This document shows, one piece after another, positions 1 through 9,221 of a stretch of DNA of 64,000 bases (the stretch's first letter is position 1; each line of letters opens with the position of its first letter). Location: NCBI RefSeq assembly GCF_000367365.1, contig NZ_BARF01000008.1, positions 1-64,000 of the forward strand, read 5' to 3'. Below the pieces are notes generated by a model. The model made no database searches. It worked only from the letters and a program-made list of their open reading frames with translations, and was not told where the DNA came from. Position numbers and translations under genes: made by a program. The stretch comes from Streptomyces prunicolor NBRC 13075 (GTDB lineage Bacteria > Actinomycetota > Actinomycetes > Streptomycetales > Streptomycetaceae).

Positions 1-26
1 TACGGCGCTTCCAACCCCCGGCGCTT

Positions 27-1652
27 CTACGGCGACTGCAACTCCCCCAACTCCTCCGCCATCGCCGCGCGCAACCGCAACGTAGTAACCAGTCTCTGAA
101 ATGCCTCCGCCCAATAGCCCCCGGCTCCGGGCGCCGCGTCCTCCGACTCGTCCGGTACCGCCAGCAACCCGTCCAGCCGACTCGCCTCGGCCGGATCGAG
201 GCACCGCTCGGCCAGCCCCATCACCCCACTGAAACTCCACGGATAACTCCCCGCGTCCCGCGCGATGTTGAGCGCGTCCACGACAGCCCGCCCAAGCGGC
301 GCAGCCCACGGCACCGCACACACCCCGAGCAGCTGAAACGCCTCGGACAACCCCTGCACCCCGATGAACCCGGCGACCCACTCGGCCCGTTCGCCCCCGC
401 CCAGCGTGCTGAGCAGCTTGGCGCGCTCGGCCAGGGACACCGCCCCCGGCCCGCCCGCCTCGGGCGCCGACGGCGTTCCCAGCAGTGCCCTTGACCACTC
501 GGCGTTCCGCTGCCGTACCGCCGCCCGGCACCACGCGGCGTGCAGTTCGCTCCGCCAGTCGTCCGCCACCGGGAGCGCCACGATCTCCCCGGGCGTACGC
601 CCGCCGAGCCGCCGCTCCCAGGTCCCGAGCGGAGTCGCCTCCACCAACTGGCCGAGCCACCAGGAGCGTTCACCCCGTCCCGCCGGAGCCTTGGCCACCA
701 CACCGTCCCGTTCCATGCCCGAGTCGCACTCGTGCGGTGCCTCGACCACCAGCCCCGGTTCCTCGCGCGTACGGTCGACGGCCACGCAGGCCGATGCCCG
801 TACCGCCATCCGCGCGGCGAGCGCCGAATCCGGGAGCGCCGACAGCAACTCGGCCGCCGTAGCGCGTACGTTGCGGCTGCGGTCGGCCAACGCCTGCTCC
901 AGGAACGCCTCGTCCTCGGCCGCGAGACCCATCCGCAGCGAGTCGAGGAACATCAGCCGGTCCTCCGCCCGCTCCGTCGCCCAGGTCGTGACGAGCAACT
1001 CGCGTGCGGCGGCGGGTCGTTGCGCGCGTGTCGCCGCGAGCAGGGCGACCCGCTCGGCGAACAGCCCTTCCTGCCAGAGCAGTTGGACCTGGTCGGGGTC
1101 GTCGAGATCTGGCAGGGCGGTGCCGCCGCCCGGTGTCGCGCGCAGGGCGAACCGCCAGTCCGGGTTCAGCCGGGCCAGCCACAACGCGCGCGGGCCCGCG
1201 AACTCCAGCGCCGCCGGCCGCAGATCCGTACGCCCCCGGGCCGCGTCCAGCAGCGCGGGCAACGCCTGGACGGGCGCGGCGAATCCGCGCGCGTTGGCCG
1301 CCGTCAGCCACTGGGGCAGCAACTCCATGAGATCCGGAGAGGTGCCCCTACGACCCCCACCGCCCGTACCCGGACGGTCGGTCAGCAGCATCGCCAGCCT
1401 GCGGGCCGCCGCGGTGGGCAGCGCCGGACGCGCGTCGGGTGCGGCCGGCTCGGGGCGTTGTGCCGCCCGCGCGGGACTCAGGCCCGCCCGTCGTCGTACG
1501 GTCTCCACGGCCGCCGCGTCCAGCAGTGCCACGGGTGCGTCCTGGCCCGGCGCGCACCCCGGAGGTGTACGGCGGTCCGTGCCGAGCAGGGCCGTGGTGA
1601 CCAGCTCCTCCCAGTCGCCCGCAGTGGGCGCCGGTGAGGGGGTGGTGTTCAT
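27..1652 (-). CDS. DUF5691 family protein
   Basis: A 541-residue protein recognised as DUF5691 from its opening (a short disordered lead, then WEELVTTALLGTDRRTPP). It is rich in Ala/Leu helices. Residues about 220-280 (LLVTTWATERAEDRLMFLDSL, EAFLEQALADRSRNVRATAAELL) look like HEAT-type repeats, suggesting a scaffold. No catalytic motif is visible. It starts at ATG 1652, 31 bp after the SWIM protein stop, so the two are probably one leftward operon, divergent from the AAA/DUF5682/VWA genes. A role as structural partner of that module is inference. The family call is firm, the function unknown. Confidence 0.85.
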   Translation of the reverse strand: MNTTPSPAPTAGDWEELVTTALLGTDRRTPPGCAPGQDAPVALLDAAAVETVRRRAGLSPARAAQRPEPAAPDARPALPTAAARRLAMLLTDRPGTGGGGRRGTSPDLMELLPQWLTAANARGFAAPVQALPALLDAARGRTDLRPAALEFAGPRALWLARLNPDWRFALRATPGGGTALPDLDDPDQVQLLWQEGLFAERVALLAATRAQRPAAARELLVTTWATERAEDRLMFLDSLRMGLAAEDEAFLEQALADRSRNVRATAAELLSALPDSALAARMAVRASACVAVDRTREEPGLVVEAPHECDSGMERDGVVAKAPAGRGERSWWLGQLVEATPLGTWERRLGGRTPGEIVALPVADDWRSELHAAWCRAAVRQRNAEWSRALLGTPSAPEAGGPGAVSLAERAKLLSTLGGGERAEWVAGFIGVQGLSEAFQLLGVCAVPWAAPLGRAVVDALNIARDAGSYPWSFSGVMGLAERCLDPAEASRLDGLLAVPDESEDAAPGAGGYWAEAFQRLVTTLRLRAAMAEELGELQSP

Positions 1653-1683
1653 GCGGTGCCTTCCGTCGAGTTGGTGAGTGGGC

Positions 1684-3036
1684 TCAGCACAGCGACACCG
1701 GCTCTCCCGCCCCCTCCGGCCAGGCCGTCAGCGGGGTGAAGCCGCGGTGGCCCAGCTCGCCGAAGACCTTGACCGGGGCGCCGCCGGAGAGCGCGACGAG
1801 CCGCCACAGGCCGGGGCGGGAACGGGCGGTGGGCGTGAGGGGGAGCGCCAAGTCCGCGCCTGCGTCGGCCAGTTGCCAGGAGCCGCCGTCCGGGGTGGGC
1901 ACGACCCGGTCCAGCGTCACCGGGACGGAATCCAGCCAGGGGTCGTTCCGTAGGGCCTCTCCGTAGTGGACGGCGGCTTGCGCCGTCGTCACCCCCTGCG
2001 GCCGTTCCGTCGTAGGCGAAGGCGCTGCGAACTGCTCACCCAGGGACGCTCGGAGCTGTCCGGCGCCCGGGAACGCGGACACCTCCGCGTCCAGGGCGAG
2101 CCCCATCGGCAGCGCCAACTCGGGGGCGCGGCCCCCGGCGCCGTAGGAGAGGACGAGGGAGGTGCGGCCCGAGGCCGTGCCGTACAGCCAGATTCTTCGG
2201 GTCGTCAGTTTCGGGTCTGTCGTGTCGTACTGGGCGAGGACCAGCCAGTGGTCGCGCAGGGGTGGGCCGTCCGGTGCGGCGGGCAGGCCGACGCGGGAGC
2301 GGACCGTGGCCGCCAGGTCGTCGGGCAGGCGCTCGCGGCGCAGCCAGGCCTGGTCGAGGAGATGGAGCAGCGCGCACTCCTCCAGCAGGCGCACCGGCCA
2401 ACCGGGGCCCGAGGACGGGATCGCCCCCAACTCCCTTGCCCGCGCGGCCAGTCCGGGGGCCTGGGCGTCGACCATGCGGGCCGCGGTCTCCTCCCACAGC
2501 CCGTACCCCGCCTGCTCCGCCGAGGCCAGGCCGGTGCGCAGCAGGTCCGTCAGCCGCTGCTCCAACTCGCCCGCGCCCGCGCTGATCCGCTCGGCCCGGC
2601 GCTCCGCCCTGCGCCGTGCCGCCTCCGGATCAGCGGCGGCCGGGGAACCGGACGCCCCCGCCGCCCGCTTCTCCTCCGTCCGCTTCCGCCGCCCCGCCAG
2701 CCACTCCTCGGCCCAGCCCGGCGCCTGCCCCGACGGCACCGCACCGTCCTCGCCCGCCCACAGCAGCAGCAGTCCCAGCGCGTGCTTGCACGGGAACTTG
2801 CGGCTCGGACAACTGCACTTGTACGCGGGCCCCGCCGTGTCCGCGATGTCGATGACCGTCTGATACGGCCTGCTGCCACTGCCCTTGCACAGCCCCCACA
2901 CCGTCCCCTCGTCAGAACTGCCCGCCTCGGACCACGGCCCCGCCGCCCCGAGCTTGCTTCCCGCTTTGCGTGACGCTGCGTCAGGCGCCAGTGCCAGCAC
3001 CTGATCAGCCGTCCAGCGCACCCCCTGCTGAGTCAT
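1684..3036 (-). CDS. SWIM zinc finger family protein
   Basis: A protein of about 450 residues with a SWIM zinc finger near the N-terminus: C74-x-C76, C83-x-H85 in the context YKCSCPSRKFPCKHALGLLLLW. SWIM domains bind zinc and mediate protein or nucleic acid contacts. The rest is helical with no enzyme motif seen. ATG 3036 (MTQQGVRWTADQ) is preferred over a 10-codon upstream extension because this is the usual start of the family. First gene of the leftward half of a divergent locus; it resembles E. coli YehQ in domain type and in lying next to MoxR and VWA genes (recollection). Role inferred: adaptor or substrate recognition for the neighbouring AAA ATPase. Confidence 0.85.
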   Translation of the reverse strand: MTQQGVRWTADQVLALAPDAASRKAGSKLGAAGPWSEAGSSDEGTVWGLCKGSGSRPYQTVIDIADTAGPAYKCSCPSRKFPCKHALGLLLLWAGEDGAVPSGQAPGWAEEWLAGRRKRTEEKRAAGASGSPAAADPEAARRRAERRAERISAGAGELEQRLTDLLRTGLASAEQAGYGLWEETAARMVDAQAPGLAARARELGAIPSSGPGWPVRLLEECALLHLLDQAWLRRERLPDDLAATVRSRVGLPAAPDGPPLRDHWLVLAQYDTTDPKLTTRRIWLYGTASGRTSLVLSYGAGGRAPELALPMGLALDAEVSAFPGAGQLRASLGEQFAAPSPTTERPQGVTTAQAAVHYGEALRNDPWLDSVPVTLDRVVPTPDGGSWQLADAGADLALPLTPTARSRPGLWRLVALSGGAPVKVFGELGHRGFTPLTAWPEGAGEPVSLC

Positions 3037-3100
3037 GTCATCGAAGGTAGATCCCAGCACTGACAATCGGTCCGTCAGCGATCCGGCCGTCGGCTTCGCG

Positions 3101-3128
3101 AACGCGTTTTCGCAGGTCGGAACGCGTT
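3101..3128. promoter_or_regulatory. pair of AACGCGTT palindromes in a divergent promoter region
   Basis: Two exact copies of the self-complementary octamer AACGCGTT at 3101-3108 and 3121-3128 lie 20 bp apart start to start (about two helical turns), between the divergent SWIM and AAA ATPase genes. The spacing puts both sites on one helix face. A shared operator is inferred; no regulator is identified nearby. Confidence 0.4.
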
Positions 3129-3192
3129 GTCAGTGGGGTCGTGCAAGGTGGACACCAGATCCGAACCGGCCGAGCTGGAGGGGGCCTCAGCC

Positions 3193-4323
3193 ATGACTGT
3201 GTCTGTAGAAACCACGCCTGAGCAAGCGAACGAGAAGCCGTCGGGCGAGGTGTTGCGGCCGCACGCCGAGGACGCCTTCGCCGACGAACTCGCCGCGCTG
3301 GCCGCGCTGGACGACCGGCCGCGTCCGGTCCGCTGGAAGATGTCGCCGTGGGCGGTCGCCACCTATCTGCTCGGCGGCACGCTGCCGGACGGCACGGTGA
3401 TCACGCCGAAGTACGTCGGCCCGCGCCGCATCGTCGAGGTCGCCGTCACCACCCTCGCCACCGACCGCGCCCTGCTCCTGCTCGGCGTGCCCGGCACCGC
3501 CAAGACCTGGGTGTCCGAGCACCTCGCGGCGGCGGTCAGCGGCGACTCGACCCTCATCGTGCAGGGCACCGCCGGCACCCCGGAGGAGGCGATCCGCTAC
3601 GGCTGGAACTACGCGCAGCTGCTCGCCAACGGCCCGAGCCGCGACGCCCTCGTGCCCAGCCCCGTCATGCGGGCCATGGCGGAGGGGATGACGGCGCGCG
3701 TCGAGGAGTTGACCCGTATCCCGGCCGACGTACAGGACTCGCTGATCACGATCCTGTCGGAAAAGACGCTGCCGATACCGGAGTTGGGGCAGGAGGTGCA
3801 GGCGGTCCGCGGCTTCAACCTGATCGCCACGGCCAACGACCGCGACCGCGGGGTCAACGACCTCTCCAGCGCGCTGCGCCGCCGTTTCAACACGGTGGTG
3901 CTGCCGCTGCCGGAGAGCGCGGACGCCGAGGTCGAGATCGTCGCCCGCCGCGTCGACCAGATCGGCCGCTCCCTCGACCTGCCCGCGGTGCCCGAGGGCG
4001 TCGACGAGATCCGCCGGGTGGTGACCGTCTTCCGCGAACTGCGCGACGGGATCACGGCGGACGGCCGGACGAAGCTCAAGTCGCCCAGCGGCACGCTGTC
4101 CACGGCCGAGGCGATCTCCGTCGTCACCAACGGGCTTGCCCTGGCCGCCCACTTCGGTGACGGGCTGCTGCGGCCCAGCGATGTCGCCGCGGGCATCCTC
4201 GGCGCCGTGGTCCGAGATCCGGCGGCCGACCGGGTCATCTGGCAGGAGTACCTGGAGGCGGTCGTCCGGGAGCGCGACGGCTGGAAGGACTTCTACCGGG
4301 CCTGCCGGGAGGTGAGCGCGTGA
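3193..4323 (+). CDS. MoxR-type AAA family ATPase
   Basis: A 376-residue AAA+ ATPase. Walker A is GVPGTAKT (residues 98-105). The following acidic segment (RVEELTRIPADVQDSLITILSEK) sits where MoxR proteins carry Walker B, followed by NLIATANDRDRGVNDLSSALRRRFN, which contains sensor 1 and the arginine finger region. MoxR ATPases are chaperone-like remodelers that work with VWA proteins. ATG 3193 follows a strong GGAGGGGG site; a TTG 22 codons upstream is less likely. Its stop is followed by DUF5682 and a VWA protein, the classic partner, on the same strand. Domain type resembles E. coli YehL (recollection). The client is unknown. Confidence 0.9.
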   Translation: MTVSVETTPEQANEKPSGEVLRPHAEDAFADELAALAALDDRPRPVRWKMSPWAVATYLLGGTLPDGTVITPKYVGPRRIVEVAVTTLATDRALLLLGVPGTAKTWVSEHLAAAVSGDSTLIVQGTAGTPEEAIRYGWNYAQLLANGPSRDALVPSPVMRAMAEGMTARVEELTRIPADVQDSLITILSEKTLPIPELGQEVQAVRGFNLIATANDRDRGVNDLSSALRRRFNTVVLPLPESADAEVEIVARRVDQIGRSLDLPAVPEGVDEIRRVVTVFRELRDGITADGRTKLKSPSGTLSTAEAISVVTNGLALAAHFGDGLLRPSDVAAGILGAVVRDPAADRVIWQEYLEAVVRERDGWKDFYRACREVSA

Positions 4324-4413
4324 GCGACTCCAGGGGGCTGGTCGACGACGACTCCGCGTGGAGTTGGTGCGGGAGCGGGAGCGGGAGTGGGATCCGGAGG
4401 GGAGGGGGACGAC

Positions 4414-6885
4414 GTGGCGGGTACTGAGGGGGGCGGGGGCCGGGGTGCCGGGCCGCTGCTGCTCGGGGTGCGGCATCACGGGCCCGGTTCGGCGCGGGCC
4501 GTGCGGGCGGCGTTGGACGCGGCCCAACCGCGGGTCGTACTGATCGAAGGGCCGCCGGAGGCCGACGCGTTGATCCCGCTGGCCGCCGACGAGGACATGC
4601 GGCCGCCGGTCGCGCTCCTCGCCCACGCCGTGGACGAACCGGGTCGCTCGGCCTTCTGGCCGCTGGCCGAGTTCTCCCCGGAGTGGGTCGCCATCCGCTG
4701 GGCCCTGGAGCACGAGGTCCCGGCCCGCTTCATCGACCTCCCGGCGACGCACACGCTGGCGTGGGAGAAGGACGACGGCGAGGGCGAGTTGACGGGGGAG
4801 GAGCAGCCACCGGACCCGACTGACGAGACCCCGACTGCCGGGACTCCGTCCAGCGAGCCCCCTTCTGCCCCGGAGCCTTCCGGCCCGGATCTCCGCGTTG
4901 ACCCCCTCGCCGTCCTCGCCGAGACCGCCGGTTACGACGATCCCGAGCGTTGGTGGGAGGACGTCGTCGAGCACCGGGGTGCGGGGGAGCGGGACGCGTT
5001 CGCGCCGTTCACCGCACTGGAGGAGGCGATGGGGGCGCTGCGCGAGACGTACGGGGTCGGCGGGCATGAGCGGGATCTCGTGCGGGAGGCGTATATGCGG
5101 CTCCAAGTGCGGGCGGCGCAGCGGGAGTTCGAGGACGACGTGGCCGTGGTGTGCGGGGCCTGGCATGTGCCCGCGCTGCGGCAGAAGGCGGGCGTGGCCG
5201 CGGACCGCGCGCTGCTGAAGGGGCTGCCCAAGGTCAAGGCCGATCTGACCTGGGTGCCGTGGACGCATCGCCGGCTGTCGCGGGCCAGCGGCTACGGCGC
5301 GGGCATCGACTCGCCGGGCTGGTACGGCCATCTGTTCGGCGCGCCGGACCGGCCGGTCGAGCGGTGGATGACCAAGGTGGCGGGGCTGTTCCGGGAGGAG
5401 GACCGGATCGTCTCCCCGGCCCATGTCATCGAGGCCGTACGGCTGGCGGAGACGCTTGCGGTGATGCGCGGCCGTCCGTTGCCGGGGCTCGGGGAGACCA
5501 CCGACGCGGTGCGCGCGGTGATGTGCGAGGGCTCGGACGTCCCGCTGGCGCTGGTGCACGACCGGCTCGTCGTCGGTGATGTGCTGGGCGAGGTGCCGCC
5601 GCGTGCGCCCGCCGTGCCGTTGCAGCGCGACCTCGACCGCTTGCAGCGCAAGCTGCGGATCAAACCGGAGGCGCTGGAGCGGGAGTTGGAGCTCGACCTG
5701 CGCAAGGAGACCGACGCCGGGCGCAGCAGGCTGTTGCATCGGCTGCGGCTTCTGCGGATCGAGTGGGGTGAGCCGGTCGCGTCGCGGGGGAGCACGGGTA
5801 CGTTCCGGGAGACCTGGCGGCTGCGCTGGGAACCGGAGTTGGCGGTACGGGTCGCCGAGGCGGGGGTGTGGGGGACCACCGTGCTCGCGGCGGCGACCGC
5901 GAAGGCGGAGGGGGACGCGATCGGGGCGCAGAGCCTCGCCGACGTCACCGCACTCGCCGAGCGCTGTCTGCTGGCCGAACTGCCGGACGCGCTCCCGGTG
6001 GTGATGAAGGTTCTCGCCGACCGCGCGGCCCTCGACACGGACGTCGGCCATCTCGCCCAGGCGCTGCCCGCGTTGGTCCGTTCGCTGCGCTACGGCGACG
6101 TCCGCGGCACCGACACCGGCGCGCTGACGGAGGTCGCGGCGGGCCTCGCCGAGCGGGTCTTCGTCGGCCTGCCCCCGGCCTGCGCGGCCCTCGACGCGGA
6201 TGCCGCGGAGCAGATGCGGCGGCATGTGGACGCGGTGCATGGGGCGGTGGCGCTGTTGGGCGACGCCTCTGGACACGGACATGGTGACACCTCCGCACCG
6301 GGGCAGGGCGATGGACCTGGCCCCGGACCCGGGCACGGTGACCTGCGGGACCGTTGGCGCGCGGTGCTGCGGACGCTCTCCGCGCGGGACACCGTGCCGG
6401 GTGTCATCCGGGGGCGGGCCGTACGACTCCTGCTGGACGAGGGGGAGTTGGGGCCGGACGAGGCGGCCCGGCTGATGGGGCTGGTGCTCTCGCCGGGGAC
6501 GCCGCCGGCGGACGCGGCCGCGTGGATCGAGGGGTTCGTCGGTGGTGGGGGCGGGCTGCTGCTCGTGCACGATGAACGGCTGCTCGGGTTGGTGGATGAG
6601 TGGCTGACCCGGGTGCCGGCGGAGGCGTTCACGGACGTACTGCCTTTGCTGAGGCGAACGTTCTCGTCGTACGAACCCGGAGTGCGCCGAACACTCGGGG
6701 AGTTGGTGCGGCGCGGGCCGGGGAAGCAGGTGGGTACGGCGGCGACGGCGGCCGGGATACCCGGGTTCGGGGCGGAGTTGGACGCCGGGCGCGCGGATGC
6801 GGTCGTGCCGGTGCTGCGGCTGCTGTTGGGGCTGGACGACGTGGTGGACAACGGCGACAACGAGCTTGTGGGGGTGGCGGGATGA
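4414..6885 (+). CDS. DUF5682 family protein
   Basis: A large protein of about 823 residues. DUF5682 signatures near the N-terminus are GVRHHGPGSARAVRAAL and VLIEGPPEAD, followed by WHVPALRQK near residue 250 and an extended helical C-terminal half. A Pro/Glu/Ser-rich segment near residues 130-165 and a His/Gly/Asp-rich stretch near 625-645 look like linkers. GTG 4414 is chosen because GGAGGGGAGGGGG ends 5 bases before it; a GTG at 4387 in frame is also open. The gene overlaps the next ORF by ATGA. It is a partner of MoxR and VWA proteins by neighbourhood (compare E. coli YehM, recollection). Biochemical role not known. Confidence 0.85.
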   Translation: MAGTEGGGGRGAGPLLLGVRHHGPGSARAVRAALDAAQPRVVLIEGPPEADALIPLAADEDMRPPVALLAHAVDEPGRSAFWPLAEFSPEWVAIRWALEHEVPARFIDLPATHTLAWEKDDGEGELTGEEQPPDPTDETPTAGTPSSEPPSAPEPSGPDLRVDPLAVLAETAGYDDPERWWEDVVEHRGAGERDAFAPFTALEEAMGALRETYGVGGHERDLVREAYMRLQVRAAQREFEDDVAVVCGAWHVPALRQKAGVAADRALLKGLPKVKADLTWVPWTHRRLSRASGYGAGIDSPGWYGHLFGAPDRPVERWMTKVAGLFREEDRIVSPAHVIEAVRLAETLAVMRGRPLPGLGETTDAVRAVMCEGSDVPLALVHDRLVVGDVLGEVPPRAPAVPLQRDLDRLQRKLRIKPEALERELELDLRKETDAGRSRLLHRLRLLRIEWGEPVASRGSTGTFRETWRLRWEPELAVRVAEAGVWGTTVLAAATAKAEGDAIGAQSLADVTALAERCLLAELPDALPVVMKVLADRAALDTDVGHLAQALPALVRSLRYGDVRGTDTGALTEVAAGLAERVFVGLPPACAALDADAAEQMRRHVDAVHGAVALLGDASGHGHGDTSAPGQGDGPGPGPGHGDLRDRWRAVLRTLSARDTVPGVIRGRAVRLLLDEGELGPDEAARLMGLVLSPGTPPADAAAWIEGFVGGGGGLLLVHDERLLGLVDEWLTRVPAEAFTDVLPLLRRTFSSYEPGVRRTLGELVRRGPGKQVGTAATAAGIPGFGAELDAGRADAVVPVLRLLLGLDDVVDNGDNELVGVAG

Positions 6886-7031
6886 CGAGCGGCAACGGCA
6901 GGCAGGGCAAGGGAAGGCCGGGGGAGAGAGGTCAACTGGCCCGTGCCGGTGGGGGCGTGGACCGCCCGGTGACGGCCGTGCGGGTCGTGCCGCTGTGGGA
7001 AGGGCTGCGTACGGCGGGGGTGCGCGGATGA
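6882..7031 (+). CDS. 49-residue ORF coupled between the DUF5682 and VWA genes
   Basis: ATG at 6882 overlaps the DUF5682 stop (ATGA), and its own TGA at 7029-7031 overlaps the VWA start codon (again ATGA). The product begins MTSGNGRQGKGRPGERGQL and ends VVPLWEGLRTAGVRG: a basic, Gly-rich head and a hydrophobic VTAVRVVPLWEGL tail. About 80% of codons end in G or C, as in neighbouring genes. The double ATGA overlap suggests it is at least translated as a relay into the VWA gene. Whether the peptide is functional, or only keeps ribosomes moving, cannot be told from sequence. No homologue recognised. Confidence 0.5.
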   Translation: MTSGNGRQGKGRPGERGQLARAGGGVDRPVTAVRVVPLWEGLRTAGVRG

Positions 7032-8209
7032 CGGCCGAGGCGGTCGCGGTCGGCGGGGTCGCGGACCCCGGGCAGGAGCGGTTGCGGCGGTGGCGGCTGG
7101 TGCTCGGGGGCGGCGCGGCCGACGGCACCGGGTGCGAGCTGTCCGGGCAGGACGCGGCGATGGACGGGGCGTTGGCCGCGCTGTACGGCAGGGAGGACAA
7201 GGGGCGGGCGGCGAAGGACCGTTCGGCGGGGCTCGGGGCGTCGGCGCCGTCCGTCGCGCGCTGGCTCGGGGACATCCGGACGTACTTCCCGTCCTCCGTC
7301 GTCCAGGTCATGCAGCGCGACGCCATCGACCGGCTCGGGCTGTCCGCGCTGCTCCTCGAACCGGAGATGCTGGAGGCGGTCGAGGCCGACGTGCACCTGG
7401 TCGGCACGCTGCTCTCCCTCAACAAGGCGATGCCGGAGACCACGAAGGAGACGGCGCGGGCGGTGGTCCGCAAGGTCGTCCAGGACCTGGAGAAGCGGCT
7501 CGCCTCCCGCACCCGGGCCACCCTCACCGGCGCGCTCGACCGCAGCGCCCGTATCAACCGGCCGCGCCACCACGACATCGACTGGAACCGCACGATCGCG
7601 GTCAACCTGAAGCACTACCTGCCCGAGTACCGGACGATCGTGCCGGAGCGGCTGATCGGATACGGGCGGGCGTCCCAGTCCGTGAAGAAGGAGGTCATCC
7701 TCTGCATCGACCAGTCCGGTTCGATGGCGGCGTCCGTCGTCTACGCCTCCGTGTTCGGGGCGGTGCTGGCGTCGATGCGGTCGATCAACACCCGGCTCGT
7801 TGTCTTCGACACGGCGGTCGTCGACCTCACCGACCAGCTCGACGACCCGGTGGACGTGCTCTTCGGGACCCAGCTCGGCGGCGGTACGGACATCAACAGG
7901 GCGCTCGCGTACTGCCAGTCGCAGATCACCCGGCCCGCCGAGACGGTGGTCGTGCTGATCAGCGACCTCTACGAAGGGGGCATCCGGAACGAGATGCTGA
8001 AGCGGGTCGCGGCGATGAAGGCGTCGGGGGTGCAGTTCGTGACGCTGCTCGCGCTGTCCGACGAGGGCACGCCCGCCTACGACCGCGAACACGCCGCCGC
8101 GCTGGGCGCGTTGGGGGCGCCGGCCTTCGCCTGTACGCCCGATCTGTTCCCGGAGGTGATGGCGGCGGCGATCGAGAAACGGCCGTTGCCGATACCGGAC
8201 ACCGCGTGA
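7028..8209 (+). CDS. VWA domain protein, MoxR partner (CoxE/YehP-like)
   Basis: A 393-residue protein with a C-terminal von Willebrand A domain. A complete MIDAS is visible: DQSGS (D228), T287 in LGGGTDIN, and D313 in ISDLYEGG, so divalent metal binding is expected. The N-terminal 200 residues are helical (VVQVMQRDAIDRLGLSALLLEPEML). VWA proteins of this kind act with MoxR ATPases to remodel or metallate clients. The start at ATG 7028 overlaps the stop of the preceding small ORF. Last gene of the rightward operon; the stop at 8209 is followed by 65 bp before an unrelated secreted protein. Client unknown. Confidence 0.9.
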   Translation: MTAEAVAVGGVADPGQERLRRWRLVLGGGAADGTGCELSGQDAAMDGALAALYGREDKGRAAKDRSAGLGASAPSVARWLGDIRTYFPSSVVQVMQRDAIDRLGLSALLLEPEMLEAVEADVHLVGTLLSLNKAMPETTKETARAVVRKVVQDLEKRLASRTRATLTGALDRSARINRPRHHDIDWNRTIAVNLKHYLPEYRTIVPERLIGYGRASQSVKKEVILCIDQSGSMAASVVYASVFGAVLASMRSINTRLVVFDTAVVDLTDQLDDPVDVLFGTQLGGGTDINRALAYCQSQITRPAETVVVLISDLYEGGIRNEMLKRVAAMKASGVQFVTLLALSDEGTPAYDREHAAALGALGAPAFACTPDLFPEVMAAAIEKRPLPIPDTA

Positions 8210-8274
8210 CGAACTGGCTTGGGGGACAGGGGGGTTGCGCGCTCTAGGGCGGCCCGTGCAAGGATCGTCGCCTC

Positions 8275-9141
8275 ATGAACTGGCCCGCCGCGTTGTCCGG
8301 TGCCGCCCTGCGCGTGATGCGTACGGCGGTTGGGCGCCGTGTGCGTCAACGGGTGTTGCAAGTCGCCCTGTTGGGAGGCGGGTTGTTCGTGCTCGGCGTT
8401 GTCTTCGGGGGACAGGCGCAGGCGGCGGACGGGGTCACGGGGCAGCGGCCGGTGATTCCGGTGGTGGCTTCGGTTTCCACCGAGGTGGTCAAGCCAGGTC
8501 CCGTTCCGGTTCCGGCTTCGGTTCCTGTTCTCGCTCCGGTGCCGGCTCCGGTGCTGGCTTCGGTCTCGGACACCGTGGAGCGGGTCGTGCGGCCCGTGAG
8601 TGACGTGGTGACGAAGACGGTGACCGAGGTGTTGACCGAGGCGCCTTCGTTGCCCACCCTGCCTAACTTGCCCGTGCTGCCCTCGGTCCCCGCAGCGCCG
8701 AGTCAGCCGGTGATTCCGGTGCAGACGCCTCCGGCGCACACCGTGCCCGCGCCGGTGTCGGTGCCGACGCCCGTCCGGTCGGTCCCGCGGCCTTCGAGCG
8801 GTGGGCATCGTTCGGATGCGAGGCCTGCCGAGGTGACGGTGGGCGTAGGCGCCACGTACGGGCCGCGCTTCGTCGCGGACACCGCCGCTGCGTTCGGCAC
8901 CGTAGGACATGCGGTCGTACGTCACGCCCGGTCGGCCTGTGCGGGACACATCCCGACCCAGCGTCCGGCGCCCACCGGCGACACCGATGGTGCGGACAAC
9001 GGGTCGTCGCGGCACTGTGACGCGCATGCCGTGACGTTGGACAACCGGGTGCCGGTGCGGATCGTGCCCGGTGCCGCCGCGCGTGCGGACGCGGGCGAGA
9101 CGCGGGACAGGTACCGGGACGTTCCCGTTTTCCCAGGCTAG
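8275..9141 (+). CDS. secreted or membrane-anchored Pro/Val-rich protein
   Basis: A 288-residue protein with a basic N-terminus (RTAVGRRVRQR) followed by a hydrophobic stretch, VLQVALLGGGLFVLGVVFG, ending at an AQAA signal-peptidase-like site near residue 51. The mature part is low-complexity: Pro-Val repeats (PVPVPASVPVLAPVPAPV), a predicted amphipathic segment VERVVRPVSDVVTKTVTEV, then more Pro-rich sequence and a charged C-terminus. No enzyme motif. It probably spans or associates with the cell wall. The family is known to me only as a Streptomyces hypothetical lying upstream of sucC. Function unknown. Confidence 0.7.
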   Translation: MNWPAALSGAALRVMRTAVGRRVRQRVLQVALLGGGLFVLGVVFGGQAQAADGVTGQRPVIPVVASVSTEVVKPGPVPVPASVPVLAPVPAPVLASVSDTVERVVRPVSDVVTKTVTEVLTEAPSLPTLPNLPVLPSVPAAPSQPVIPVQTPPAHTVPAPVSVPTPVRSVPRPSSGGHRSDARPAEVTVGVGATYGPRFVADTAAAFGTVGHAVVRHARSACAGHIPTQRPAPTGDTDGADNGSSRHCDAHAVTLDNRVPVRIVPGAAARADAGETRDRYRDVPVFPG

Positions 9142-9221
9142 GCAGGGCCCTTCCGGCAGTTGAGCTGCCTGGAATGTCGCCATGTCCCCATTTCTGCGAT
9201 GCCTGAGGAACCGACGCGCGC

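Noticed and set aside
4..26. GGCGCTTC direct repeat after the DUF5691 stop
   Set aside because: Two short copies only, at the window edge; too little to call a feature.
3187..7605. A 1472-codon open frame on the minus strand opposite the AAA and DUF5682 genes
   Set aside because: Composition is Arg/Pro-rich nonsense with no domain; it is the antisense shadow of well-supported genes in GC-rich DNA.
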